Part shown: positions 45,161 to 59,400 of the stretch, one piece after another
Position numbering within the stretch: position 1 is the stretch's first letter
How the letters are laid out: every line of letters begins with the position of its first letter
DNA from: Micromussa lordhowensis
Lineage: Eukaryota; Cnidaria; Anthozoa; Scleractinia; Lobophylliidae
NCBI GenBank assembly: GCA_964020085.1
Contig: OZ026604.1
Span: forward strand, 23,856,932 to 23,920,931
Reading direction: 5' to 3'
Length of the DNA: 64,000 nt
Notes under the pieces: model-generated
What the model was told of the DNA's origin: nothing
The model's input: only the letters and a program-made list of their open reading frames with translations
Database searches by the model: none
Translations under genes and position numbers: made by a program

Positions 45161-45323
45161 ATGTTTTCGATGTTGGCTGTTTCTTCGCTTGTTGCCGTTG
45201 TTGTGCTGGTGACAATAGCAGTGCTTACAAAGTATCAAGCTTTTGCTGTTGTGAGAAAGATTCCAGGTCCAAGACCTAACATTGTATTTGGCAACGTTTT
45301 GCAGTTCTCAAGAACTCCTGATG
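45161..45323 (+). CDS. CYP4 exon 1: membrane anchor and proline hinge
   Basis: ATG at 45161 is chosen because it starts the hydrophobic anchor [15 protein letters not shown]. The frame extends upstream only to a TTG. The exon ends RTPD plus one base (phase 1) at GTAAGT. The KIPGPRP hinge and FGN motif are typical of the CYP4 N-terminus. Confidence 0.93.
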
Positions 45324-48300
45324 GTAAGTGCAAGGCTTTTATCAACTACCGGCTGCAGTGTCTAACTAGTTCATAATGGACTATGACGGAGAATGGGGTG
45401 CATTCCTTTGGGGTGATCTGGATCTGCATCAGTGATCCAAGATCACTCAGATCATGTTGCATCAAAGGAGCTGATGAATCCTTGACCAGAGTGGATTCAC
45501 CAGTTCCTTTGATACACCATGAGTTGGGTCAGTGATCTTGGATCACTGATTCTAATCCAGATCATCCCCAAAGGAATATATGCACCCTTACTGTGTTGCT
45601 GAGAATGTTATTCCATTGTGATTGGTCGAGACCAGGCCAATTTAATGTGCCCATGATTATTTTCGTAGTCATTTAATAGTTAGTGAGTAATCTGATATGA
45701 AAGCTCAAGTAATTAAAGACTTCAGCTACTCATCATATTTGAAAATTCTTGCAATTTGCCCTCACCTAAAGGCCCGTAAAATTTTGTGAGGATTTTCAAA
45801 TATCACTTGTTAGTGTAAATCCTTAATTCAGCACATATTATTATTACACTATTACCTATACTAATAATTTTTATCTCTTTCATTATATTTGAACCTGAAG
45901 ATAACTTTCTAATTGCCAAATGAATCAAAATAAGCTGGCAGGCAAGACAAAAACAAGAAATATATATATATTGTTTTGCTATAGATAAATAGCATCTAAA
46001 TAAAAATGTTGCCACATATTAGATACACAATTGCAAAAGTTAATAATTATAAACCACAGAAGGGAAAGCATTACCAATTTTGTAAGTACTAGGCAATCAA
46101 ATCTGTGCTCCTAATCTGGGGAGATCGATACATGGTAAAAAAGAGTAATGATGAAAAAAAGAGGAAAAATCATCATGAGATGTCTCAAGGTGCAGTTAGA
46201 AAGTAAACAACACAACTCTGCCATGCATATTGACTTTCATTTTCTTAATTTCTTGTAGAAGGTCAGGTAAACTGGCCCAAACATTGATTTAAAGTCATTT
46301 CTAACCTCAGGAGAGTCCAGAGAAAAAGAAAACCTGAACATTTAAAAATAACAACCCATTCCTAAACACCTGCTTTAATCTTTGATTGTGTCCCAAGTAT
46401 TGATTTTACATGTTATCATGCAGTATATATTACGTTTGTACATTTTTACAAGGAAAACTCATGCATTTACAACAAGGTACATATTTGAATTATTAACAGG
46501 GTTGATAAGGCATTAGTGTGCATAATTTATATTCATTTGTTCTATTTATGATTACATACAGTGTACATTACTGCATCTTTTTAATGGCATTTGTTTATTA
46601 CATTTCAGGACTCCTAAAACAAATCTTGCAGTGGGCTAAGCAGTATCGTGGTGGAATTTACTGTCTCTGGATTGGTCCATTTTATCCTTTGGTGCTTATG
46701 TATAAACCTGAATTGATAGAGGTTAGTACAGCTGTAATAATCAGCCCTTAAAATGACTTGATTTTAGAGTTATTAGGGGTAATGTTCATAATATTAAATA
46801 ACAAGTATAATTTCTATGTGCAGCAATTATATTTTTTTATGTATCACTCTTTTTTGTGGCTTGATTTTGGGATATAATTATCTTGATCAAAGCTAATTAG
46901 CCAGTGGTGATGTCATCTTGCTTCATTCTTAATAAAAATGATTTCTAAATAATTACTTAAAGTGTATATGACAGACTTTTTTTTATTTGCTCGATAAAAT
47001 CTCCGCAATGTTCTGATAAGTATGGAAAAAAAATTATTCGATAGCGATTTTTCTTCCCCGTGTTTTGATGGACCAAAAACGTGAAATTTCACTTCCGGTG
47101 GGGTATAAAACCGCGAAACCGAAAACAGGAGACTGGGAATGATTGTGACGTCATTTCAGGACATCTAGTTTCGCATGAAACAGATTTCTCACTGTTTTCT
47201 TTATTTGTCCTAAGTAATTGCGCCCAGAAATGGTACAAAAGTGCGTTGTTTATGGGTGTAGTAATACGAAAGATGAGAAAAGAGGTATCTCTATCCATCA
47301 GATACCATTTTTCGGCGATCAAAGACCAGAAGCCAAGAAAAGAAGGCGAAAGTGGATTGCTTTCGTAAATGCCACTCGGAAGAACTGGACAGCATCCAAA
47401 CATTCGGTGATCTGTTCTGTTCATTTCACGCCAGCAGACTTCAGCCGTTTGTCTTGTAACGGTCAGAAATATCAGCTGCGTCTGAAAAGAGATGAAATTG
47501 GTGTCGTTTCTGTGCCGAGCGTGCACAATGTAAAGACACCGGAAGAAGAAACGAATAGAGACGTTCGCATGAAACGCCGTGAGGTACGTCTCACCTTTGT
47601 TGATTATTAAAGCATAGTTAATAGAGGGGAATGGTTATGAAACCCGACAACGTTCTTTGTTGTATGTTTTTGTTCGCTTTTTGGGTCTTGACCGTGTACA
47701 AAACATAATAGTTGTTTACTCCTTACTGAGAAACTAACTAATAGCTGCTAATAGAAACGTGTTGGGAGGTGAAAACTTCGGTTTCGTTGTTGTGCGACCC
47801 CTACTAATTATAACATCGATACCCAAAACACTATGTTTGCAACGTATAGTGTCCGAACGAATTATTTTGATCAAGAAAATCGCAAATCGGTCATTTGAAA
47901 GAAAGAGTTTTTCAGCGGCGCCAGTTCCGAAGTTTTGACGGCGGTTAGGTGAGAATCAAGGGCACGAAAACTTTGACAACTTTATGCTTGTCAGTTGTTC
48001 ATTCAAAGTATACTGCAACTACTGCTTTGGGTATCGATGTTATAATTAGTAGGGGTCGCACAACAAGGAAACCGAAGTTTTCACCTCCCAACACGTTTCT
48101 ATTAGCAGCTATTAGTTAGTTTCTCAGTAAGGAGTAAACAACTATTATGTTTTTTACACGGTCAAGACCCAAAAAGCGAACAAAAACATACAACAAAGAA
48201 CGTTGTCGGGTTTCATAACCATTCCCCTCTATTAACTATGCTTTAATAATCAACATAGGTGAGACGTACCTCACGGCGTTTCATGCGAACGTCTCTATTC

Positions 48301-51300
48301 GTTTCTTCTTCCGGTGTCTTTACATTGTGCACGCTCGGCACAGAAACGACACCAATTTCATCCCTTTTCAGACGCAGCTGATATTTCTGACCGTTACAAG
48401 ACAAACGGCTGAAGTCTGCTGGCGTGAAATGAACAGAACAGATCACCGAATGTTTGGATGCTGTCCAGTTCTTTCGAGTGGCATTTACGAAAGCAATCCA
48501 CTTTCGCCTTCTTTTCTTGGCTTCTGGTCTTTGATCGCCGAAAAATGGTATCTGATGGATAGAGATACCTCTTTTCTCATCTTTCGTATTACTACACCCA
48601 TAAACAACGCACTTTTGTACCATTTCTGGGCGCAATTACTTAGGACAAATAAAGAAAACAGTGAGAAATCTGTTTCATGCGAAACTAGATGTCCTGAAAT
48701 GACGTCACAATCATTCCCAGTCTCCTGTTTTCGGTTTCGCGGTTTTATACCCCACCGGAAGTGAAATTTCACGTTTTTGGTCCATCAAAACACGGGGAAG
48801 AAAAATCGCTATCGAGTAATTTTTTTTCCATAGTTATCAGAACATTGCGGAGATTTTATCGAGCAAATAAAAAAAATCTGTCATATACACTTTAAAAATA
48901 GGGGCCTCTAGTCTAGACAAGATTAATATACATTGATGTAGATCTACAATTACCTGTACTAGATGCAGAATGCAAAATTGAAATTTTAACTTCAAATAGT
49001 GAACTTTTGTGGTCTCACATAATTATTAGAAATTAAAGCCTTCACTAGTTGTGAGTGTTAGTTTTGATTAGCTGTGACTCTTAACATGGGGTTAAAAAAA
49101 GCTGATGTGCTATTAGGTTTGGAAAATATCAATAAGCACCCTCCTTCCCCTCCCCAGCAAAATTTTGTGTGTCTAAATGGTACCCCAACCCTCCCAACCC
49201 CCCAGCCCCACACCCAGCCCCAGCCTTTCCTGGAATTGGTTATCCATGGATATTCTATTACAATGCCTGGCAGCTCTGCGTAAATTCTCACATATTGCTA
49301 TTCTGCTCATGAACATCTAACTCATTGATATTATATTATTTTTTAATTGTGTGCTTGTTTCTTTCTTTTCATTAGATTCTTTTAAATAGTTCAAAACATA
49401 CAGCCAAGTCTCCAGATTATGATTTTATGCATCCCTGGCTAGGAACTGGTGAGTCCAAACTATTTTATTGCAGACATATTGGAAATACCACTGCAAGGAA
49501 TGGGATATCACAGGGGGAGTGTCAGTTAGAGTCGAGATTGGGAAGTCATCCCCCCCTCTGCCTTCCAAATCTGTCTGCACTCTTACCCCAGTTGGCATCC
49601 CGTTTAGCTTCTCAGTCACCTCATTGATGATTTTTTTATAATGTTTAATACTCAACATTTAAATTTGTCTCATCTTTTTATTGTTGAAATAACCCTTGCT
49701 TTAAAGATATTCTCTAACAATTTAACTCTTCTTGTTTTACTATTTTTTTCCCCTTTTTTATCAATTCTGGCGTCCTACATAAAAAAAGGATTACTGACTA
49801 GGTAGGTTCCCATCAGGTTCATTTATTATCTTGCTGTGCATGTACATACAATAAATAGACTTGTTTCTGGATCAGTGAACTACATCACTTACTGCGCCTT
49901 TCAATAACATGCAGACTCTAAAACTCAAAGCTCAACCGACAAATGCGTTTTTTGTTACCATCAATTAAATGCTCAGCGGCTCCTCTCATGAGCTTCCGGC
50001 TATGTTGTCTGGACTGTGCTCAACGATTTGTTTTGATTACCGCATGCTCAGCAGTAGTCGGAAGCTGGGAGGTGCCGCCGAATGCATTTGTCAGTTGAGC
50101 TATGAATTTTAGAGTCTGCATGTTATTGAAAGGTGCAGTAATGTAAGTTTCCTGAAATCAGACAATACAACTTTCACAAGGACACAAACTGCTCACATGC
50201 AAATGTACTGAAATAGAGCTGGCTAAATTATTACATGTTATGATTTTATGATAATTTATAATAATTCAACATTTGATGATAATCATAAAACCTCGTGCAT
50301 CACATACCAGTTGCTAATCTGACCATCATGTGAATTGTAATAGTTATATTACTTTTATATTTTGAGGTATGTCTGTGAGGTGATACAGACCAAAGGTGGA
50401 ATCAACTATCACTTCACAGAAATCAATAGCAAATAATCTCCAGTGTAGTTTCAAGTTTTGAAAGTCGAGTTGTGTATTGTTTCAGTGACGGTTCAAAGTG
50501 GAAGACGCGGAGAAGATTGATAACACCAACGTTTCACTTCAAAATTTTGAATAACTTTATACAAGTGTTTGAAGAACAGGCGGAAATTCTGGTCACACAC
50601 CTAGAGGTAACATTATACACTTAATGTATGGTCCCGAGGGAAACAGTTAGTTTTGTTTTACTGAGAGCCCTGATGGGACTGGGAAACATCAGATTTGAGG
50701 GAAAACAAAACTAAGTAGTTTCCCGAGGGACCATACATTAAGTGCTTTGTTATATATTTAGGCATTACCTTAAACAATCAAATACATGTAGCAAAAACAA
50801 ACAAGCAAAGACGGCGCTTGGACAACAACTGCGCAATAGCGTCGCGCACAGTTTCTAAAAATAGATTACATCACCAGAGACCCCCCACATGACTCAGACA
50901 AGAATTACAGTCCGGTAGAAGGTTTTGTATGAGCGCGTTGTATTCTAGACCAGAAAATCAGGCAAAACAGGAGAGATTGGTCGTTTAGGTTTTTGATTAG
51001 GTTAAATATTGTTAGAAGGTAAACAATGCTGCCGTAGGTAATGTAAAACGGTTTCAAGGTGTCCAGAAAAGAGCATAAATGTCACAAATTGCACGAGGAT
51101 CTTACAAAGCCTCAGTGACAGTCTGACAGATCCCAAAACCCTCACTTCAGGAATTGGAAGTCGAGAACATTTTGAGCGGCGGTTGTGACTAGCCGATCAG
51201 AATTCTTCACAGGGAAATATTTTACGAAGAAACTTATCTGCTGTTTCTCCTGGTCTTAAAAAAAGGACTTATCAGTTGACCTATCGCCAGAAATTCCCAA

Positions 51301-52308
51301 ATTTGACAACCCGAGCCGTCCACACAAACGAATACGATAGAATTGGAGGGCATAATTATCATCTCTGAGGCAATTCCAAAGGCATCGCATAATTAGGTGT
51401 CCTGTGCAATTTGGAGGACCTAGATTTTAATAGAGTCGTTTCTCCGACCAAATAAACGAATGCGAGCAGACCTCAACTGCATGTGTTTCATAGATTGATA
51501 TGTTATATGTTTGGCGCGATACGTGTAACAAAAAGAGCGCGTACTAAAGCTTATTTTATATGCGAAGATAGAGCGGGTCAATCTCACTTAAACGGCAAGG
51601 CAAGGTAACCGATCGGTTCGGATCTACGGTATTTCTTTGAGGTTTTTCTTTAGTGGCTTGCTGGCTTTCTTGTCAGTGATACACCTGAATGTCGGGTACA
51701 ATGATAGTATATGCGAGAAGTGTATTTATAAAACAACCTTCATACATGAGAATGAGAAACCCATCATATTTTGCCGACCTCCTTCAAACTCTGTATTATT
51801 ATTATCCCAAAGTACACATTGTGGGTCTAACATTTTGAGCTACAGAGGCCCTCAAATTGCGAAATAAATCGCTGAGTATCACGCTGAAGAGCTCACGAAC
51901 GCCTTTGTTCCATACGTCGCTCTCAAAGAAGCAGCGCACGGAATGGTTTGTTTGTCTGAGTCACACCGGGGGGTACATTTTCGTGACGTCATTTGTGCGC
52001 GACGCTATTGTATCCCGGTCGGGATACGTTTGAATTTGATGAGAGGCACGTGACCAAGAATCAACCAATCACAGTGCTCGTTTTGTTGAGTGGACAATTT
52101 CCTTTGTTTTGTTTGTTCGTTGTTCTTTATTTTGTTCTAGAAAATAACCCAAAGCAAATACGCACGCTGATTGGTTAAAAACCGTGTTTCTATAACTCGA
52201 AGAAACACAGAACTAGCATGAGCAGTTGACGTAATGATGGAGCATGTTCTCATGTTCTCCGTGTTCCTATCGAGTTATAGAAACACTGGTGAAAGTTTGG
52301 GAGAACTC

Positions 52309-52339
<31 letters not shown>

Positions 52340-53136
52340 CGTGTTCCCACGGCATTTTTCGTTCTCCCAAACTTTCACTCGTGTTTCTATAACTCGATAG
52401 AAACACGGTACATGTTTTCTATGTCTTAAACAAATAGATGTGGATGTGTACAAGCTCCTTGACTGTGGATACGACTTTCTAGCTAAACATGTTTAGTTCT
52501 TTTCTAACCTTTTTGTTCACAGAGGAATGTCAAGAAGGGTGTCTTTAACATCATGCCTTACATTACCCATTGTGCCTTGGACATTATTTGCAGTGAGTAA
52601 AACATAAAATGTGACGTGTGTTCATAGTCTTGACAATTAACTCACAGTGTATCACCCGATTATGTCAGGAAAACTAAGATCAAATGTTTTGCTTGTTTTA
52701 CAACAGTAACGTCCATGGACTCGTCACCGAATGCACAGGGTGATTCCAGTTCCCCATATGTCAATGCTGTTCAAAGGTAAAACCTTAGGACGTTGAAGTG
52801 CAGCGTGGATCTGGATGCAAAACCCCAACCTCGTTTCCAGGGTCTTTTGTATGATACCATTATTGTAGAATCGCTTGTTAAACAGTGGTAGTATTCATCC
52901 ATCAACGTATAGCTGTTAGAAAAGTGCTGGAAACTGTTACCAGCCTCCTTGAACCGGTTTCCTAGTTTTCCGATCAAGTATTAAGGCCAGTCTATAAGCT
53001 GCGGCATCCATTAGGTTTCTTTCAGTACAATAAACTCTTAATTAAAATGGAGTAAATGACTTCCCTGCAAACTACGAGTACTGTACAGTACCTCACAATT
53101 CTCGTTAAAAGTCGCTATAAACTTCCACATACTTAA

Positions 53137-53210
<74 letters not shown>

Positions 53211-53211
53211 A

Positions 53212-53248
<37 letters not shown>

Positions 53249-53394
53249 TTTTACTAAAAACGCCTCCCAAAAATAGAAAACTAGGCTACAATAGAAACAA
53301 AAAGGCCCAAAAAAATCACGCATAAGCTCGCCATCTTTGTAGATCATGGTATAATGTCTCATATACCATGATGGCTAAGCCAATGAAAACTCTC

Positions 53395-53430
<36 letters not shown>

Positions 53431-56400
53431 TGTATTATACCATGCGTGCGCGGAAACAAACAAAACCTCGGACTTGATGCCGGTCTGGATGGGAAAATCT
53501 AGACCGCTTTCAATATCGATTTCAGCTAATCAAATTCTTAGATTTGGTAGTTCCCAGTCCTTGTGAGACAGGCTTACTTATTGACCTTTAAAGCTTACTG
53601 TGTTTTGTTTTGCATAGTGTATTGACCTATATGAGGAGGAAGGCGTAAATGAACGGTACCACAATACCGTGAAGGACCTTCTTTCTCTGAATACCGTCAG
53701 CCAAAAGGATAAAAAAAAGCGTATCGCCGGGCTAGATGATGCCGCGATACCGCACGTTAAGATTTAGATTAACCAAATACCGCATGAAAAAAGATCAATA
53801 CCCCCAATTTCTTCAGTCCAACAAACAGACTGATTCCATGCATGTATACAAGGAATAATTAAACGATCTGTAACACTGGAGAGGGCGACGACACTTACAA
53901 CTGTAGATACCTCGTGAAATACCTACATCAAATTAAAGCTTATAGAGCTTTGACTTGTAGCTTTCAAAAGGTGGCTCGGACGCTGGCGTTTAGAGGTCAT
54001 TATATATATTATTTCAAAATTCTTGGTATAGTTTGATAGCGAGCCCTATAAGCTTTAATTTGATATAGGGGTTTAGGTATCTACAGTTTAAACAGACGCG
54101 CCGCATCGCTTGGACGTGGGACACCCTTAAAAGTATACTGCAAACTTAAGGCAGATATTGGAGTCCTGATTCATTACAAGTATTCAAATGTGAAATAGTT
54201 ACTAAAAAGGCCCCGTTGCGACATGCAAGTGTCGTTTATTCATTTGATTTTAGGCCATTTTACTCTTGTAAAGTATTGTAAATTAGAACTATTGATCTTT
54301 ACTTAGGATAAGCGAGTTGGTACAAGTGCGTCAGCGGTCACCGTGGTTGTTTTTCGACATCGTGTATAATTTGACGCCCTCAGGAAGAGAGCACAATCGA
54401 TGCCTTAAGATCCTCCACGGCTTTACAAACAAGGTACATGTAGCGACTGCAAATAGCCCTGTGTGTAGGTTCGTTGCATCCTAAAGTAGTAGTAGGCTCG
54501 ATTTCCGCCGCTCTCTCGTGTGAGCCTAAAGTAGTAGGCCCACTGCATCTAAAGTATATTCATCAACTTGAAAGTAAATTGCATTCAAATGCGGAAAAAA
54601 AGTCATTTAAAGAAGTGTTTTTAGACGGATTCCGCTCAAGGTTCGAGCAATAAGTGCAAAAATTATTTACTAAACATCTACTCATGGCACGGTAACTTTT
54701 TTAATACTGTTTAACGCATCTCACTGTAATTCATTTCTCTAGGTGACCCCGCAATTAAATCTCTAAGCATTCTCGAGAAAATTAATGTAAAACCTTGTAA
54801 GAATGCTTAATGTGAGTGTAATTCTGTTTTCAACTAATGCGAAATGTCCGTTTTAACTGAACTATAGATAACTTGAAGTTCATTTTTCTCTCGCGGGGTC
54901 AGCTTGAGCACTTAAATCTCAATAAGACCTTCTTACCTTTATCCAAAATATTACCATGCTAAGAGGGTTTTTTGGTAACTTAATTTTTGCCATTATTGCT
55001 CGAATGTTGTGCGGAAATCGTCTTAAAATAGATCGGATATCGATTTCTGCTAGTATTATTATATATAAACAATAGCCTCCATTTGGCGCGGAAATATGCT
55101 CGGATGTTTGTGCGCGAACATTATCTGTTCCGAGAGGTGAAAACTGTAAGCTTTGTGGAACAGATAATGACCAGAGACAAATCCCCGAGCATATGTTCGC
55201 ACCAAATGGAGGCTGTTATGTCTATTATCCTTCAAATAGTTTTCGCATCACGCGTTGTTTTGAAAATGGGATAAACATCAAAGAAACAAACAAACAGACT
55301 AAGATTTATGTTGGAAAGCCCTTGACCCTGCACATCTCTGTTTTATGCTCATTGACTATTGCATGAATTACATAATCGCAATGCTGCTATTGGCTAGTTG
55401 TATGAGCACACATGATCACCTTTTGTATTTTGCCACGTTTTGTGCAGGGTCAACCCCCAAGATAGCGAAACAAAAAACATACAACAAAGAAGTTTGCCAA
55501 GTTTCCTAACCATTTCCCTCAATTAACTATTTTATAAACAAGTATATCATCAGACTGAGATATAGTTTGCTAACTTGTGCCAGCGTAAGATGATTATTGA
55601 AGGATTTCTTTTCATTAGAAGCTCTAATTAATCAGCAATTGTTTGCCTTTGATCGTCAAAGGACAGATGTTAAAAACGACTGCGGACAAGAGTCAATACG
55701 AGTAGCAGTACCACGTATAGTGTACAAAGCCGCACTAGAAACGAGATATTTTGAGTTCTCTGGTATCGCGCTAGCCTCCTACGCAGACGCTCTTGGGGCT
55801 CGTCGAGCGTCTGCGTAGGAGGCTAGTATCGCGCAGAAAGAAAGAGAAACTCGCGTCGAGTCTTGTCAAGATTTGATTGGATTCAAATCCGAAGGAAGGT
55901 CACACGAGTCTGTGGTCCCGTGGTCCAATGGGGGAACTCCTATTTAAAAAGGAGGGGTGGTTCGTCGTACCTTTTGGGGGATTGAAAACGCGGTTTTGGC
56001 ACTTCTTTCGCTGTGCCTCGAAAGGTCCACAGGGCGGAAGCTTTTGCGGTACCTTTTAGGGTATTGAGCCGAAAATAACCATGACAGGAGAAATGTGTTT
56101 GTTGTTTTAGCCAAGCTCACAAAACAGGATCCTGGTAGCTCTAAGAAGTGCTTTTTTTTAAAATAGGCCCTTTGCAGCTTGGATCACGTGACCAAATTGT
56201 TTGCTCAACAAAAATTATATTATGGGTTGTAACTTAAAGATCGCCAGAAATGGAAAGAGCGTATCGAAAATACCAAAATGGCCAAGATTGAAGGCCCTGG
56301 CATTAAAGAGTAAGTTTATACAACAGTTTGAATTTTCGGAAAATTTAGAAGACATCTGTGTAAAATGTTGCTGGAGTGCAAGGTCTTGCTCTCCTACAAC

Positions 56401-59400
56401 TTTTTCCATACAATTCTTAATTTTTTAAAAATTTAAAAACGTCATAAAATCTCATCCTTTAATGCCACGGGCCTCAAACCTGGTAATTTTTCTATTTTCG
56501 ACATGCTTTTCCCATTTCTGTCATTTTTTTTTAGTTATAGCCCATAATTTTACGAAAAGTAGGTCACGTGATGGCTTAGCTGTAAAGGGCGTATTCCCCG
56601 ACGATCCCCCACGTCCATTTTTATTTGGGACTCTCCTTTGTATGTGGTATGACATAAAGGTTGAGATAAAAGCGTGCACAGGTACATCTGAGATCGAGTA
56701 CATGTATCGAGAGTCGAAAGTGATAACTTACATTTGGCCTGCACTGTAGGTAATCGACGAACGAATCGCTAGTAGAGTAGCCGAGAGGAGGCAATCACAA
56801 GCTGAGGAGAAAGAGCAGGAAGATGCAGGCGAAAGTGGATTTAGACGCAAAAAGCGTTTGGCTTTCCTTGATCTGTTGCTGGAAGCTTATGACAAAGGTG
56901 AAATATCTCGAGAAGGGATCAGAGAAGAAGTGGATACGTTTATGTTCGAGGTTAGTGTTCTTATAAGCTGCTTGCATCACTGTTTAGTTACAGGGTTCTA
57001 GCTCTGTTGCTCAAGGCGTCTCAGCTAGGTGTCTGAGGTCCCCGTGGCCAGACGGAGAAAGATCTGAGTAAGATCTGAGTACGAGCGAGACTAGTGCTGA
57101 TCACAATAAACGTATTTCTGGAAGCAAATTGCAGTTATTTGCAATCTCTGAGACGCCAACCTACGTCGCGTTCGTTGGAGTCTAGATCGAGCCTAATCCG
57201 GTGCCCTGGTGTCATGTTCTGGAACACTCTTGTTGCTCTTTGTTCTAACGATGAGCTAACGCTAATAAACCACAACAGCGGCTAATGTTACATGTAAGTT
57301 TGATAAATAACTAAGTATTCCTTGCAGTGGCTCCCTCTATTATCTCTGTCGGCATGAACTGTCGAGGCAAGAGTGTCAGAGTCAGAGTGTTAATAAATCA
57401 AGTTACCTAACAAGCATTTGTTTTACTTGAGTCGTCTATCCTGAATGCCAATGTTATTATCCACTTTTTCTAAAAAGCTGCTTAAGCTATGACTAGTCGG
57501 AATGAGTGTTAGTTATCATAGCTACGTGGGTAAAAATTTTAAAAGTCCTTTTTAGACTGTGATACGTGACGCCTCTTTGCTTTATTGACGTAAATCACCT
57601 CTTGACGGCCTCGGAGATTTCAGGTAAATAAGTCGAGTAGTTTCTTAGTAACTTGCTTCTGTTTCGTGGTGAATAAAGTTTTCTTCTCCCATCCTGCTTG
57701 ATTTTTTCACCTAAATTGATATAAGTTGATGGTCTGTGGCCGTCGCTTCCATCAAGACGACAACCCGGCGTTAGTGTAATGGTGACTTTTATCCAATCCA
57801 CAATAAACTCGTGAGACATTTCCAAAACTATATAACAATTATTCCATGAGCCCGAGTTGGATATGAAGTGATAAAGTAACCAACGAGCGCGTAGCGCGAG
57901 TTGATTATAATCACTTCATATCCAACAAGGGCGAATGGAATAATTGTTTTAGTAAATTCGCAAACAGGGTTTTGCCGCCGATTTTTATTTCGGCCATTAT
58001 AGAGGGCTGAAGTTGAAAACTTCGTGCGGAAAATTTTTAAATTTGGCGCACTATTTTCCATATGACGTAAAACTCCGACTATTGGCTCATAGTCAGAGTT
58101 TTTTAGCCAATCAAAAAGCTAGAAATGCAATAGTCGGAGCTGAGAATTTAGTAATGCAAAATATGCTGGCAGGTGCTGATGTGATTCTATTCTTAGGGTC
58201 ACGACACAACAGCTGCTGGGATCACGTGGACAATCTATCTGCTTTCCCGGCATCCCCTGATACAGCAACAGGTTCAGGAAGAAGTGGACAGTTTTTTCGG
58301 TAAGTGTTGTGCTTACTGTGTAAATCATTTTCATTTTGAGTCCAAAGGAAAATCGGGGTTGCCACAGGTCGGGAAATGGTCAAGGAAAAAAAAAACTCTT
58401 CATTGAAGGTCAGGGAATTTTATTTTCATTCCGGAAAAATTGGCATTTTGAAGAGAAGTCAGGAAAAATTGAAATTGTAATACCGTTGATTTAATACCAT
58501 TGAATGATGGAAGAAGCATTTCAGGTCATTGTGATTTCAACTATGTTTTTTCTTTAAAGAAGAAGGCAGATTTGTTGAAAACTTTTCAGTCCTAAATAAA
58601 TGGGTGGAAAAGATGACTGTAAGGAAGGCTGTTGCTGCAAAGCTGGAGACCGCTATATCTGACATTTTGTAGTAATTTTTTTTCCATTTTTTTCCCTGGG
58701 AAAATTCAGGGAAAAGCTTGGGGTTTGGAAAACGTATGGCTGTGGCATTACCATGAAAAGCATGGCTGACGTATAGCATTTAATGCAAACTGTAAATACA
58801 CTGTGTCAATCTTGTAGAACAGCGCCCGGACACTTTAACAGTGGAGGATTTGAAAGAGTTACGTTACCTGGAATGTGCAATTAAGGTATCAGTGTCACTA
58901 CTTCACCCAGTCATACTTAACTTAGTCCTCTTATCATTTCTGATATTCCTTTTTTCTGTCTATCAAAACGAGCCCCTAGGGAAGAACTCTTGAAATTGAG
59001 TGAGTTTGATTTCTGCAAAAAATAAACGTGCAAATATTTAAATTCGTTTTTGACGGACTGTGCATCACCAAGGCTTGTTTCAGTTTTGACATGTTAGGTC
59101 GAATTAGGAAAAGCTGCCCAATAGCTCGGGCCCCACTAGGTTGATTCCTGTATGGTTCGTTACAGTTTCCTCAGCTCCCTCGGTGTACGAAGAAAAGTGG
59201 ATTGCGTTAGGCTTGGACCAGAATTTTGATCAGAGTTTCACTGTAGGATGTAAAGACCTCGTAGACTGGAATAGCACTTCTTCGGATAAGACATTGGTCG
59301 CCTTGCGTTGTGATTCAATTTTACCTAAATGATGTATTAGTATAGCAAATTTAAGTTGGGCAAGGGTCATTTTTCTCCTGCAAAGAACAGACCACGAGCA

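Larger units (their letters stand above)
46957..48895. mobile_element. 1.9-kb THAP-encoding inverted repeat (foldback)
   Basis: Two arms of about 872 bp (46957-47828 and 48024-48895) are near-perfect reverse complements around a spacer of about 195 bp. The outer ends share TTAAAGTGTATATGACAGA. Each arm carries an intact THAP-domain ORF. No target duplication was evident. It is inserted in intron 2 of the CYP4 gene. THAP domains are found in P-element-type transposases, but no catalytic domain is present, so it looks non-autonomous. Confidence 0.82.

Noticed and set aside
47081..47368. Overlapping ORFs in other frames of the THAP arms
   Set aside because: They are mirror-frame shadows of the THAP reading frame; only that frame shows zinc ligands in correct spacing.
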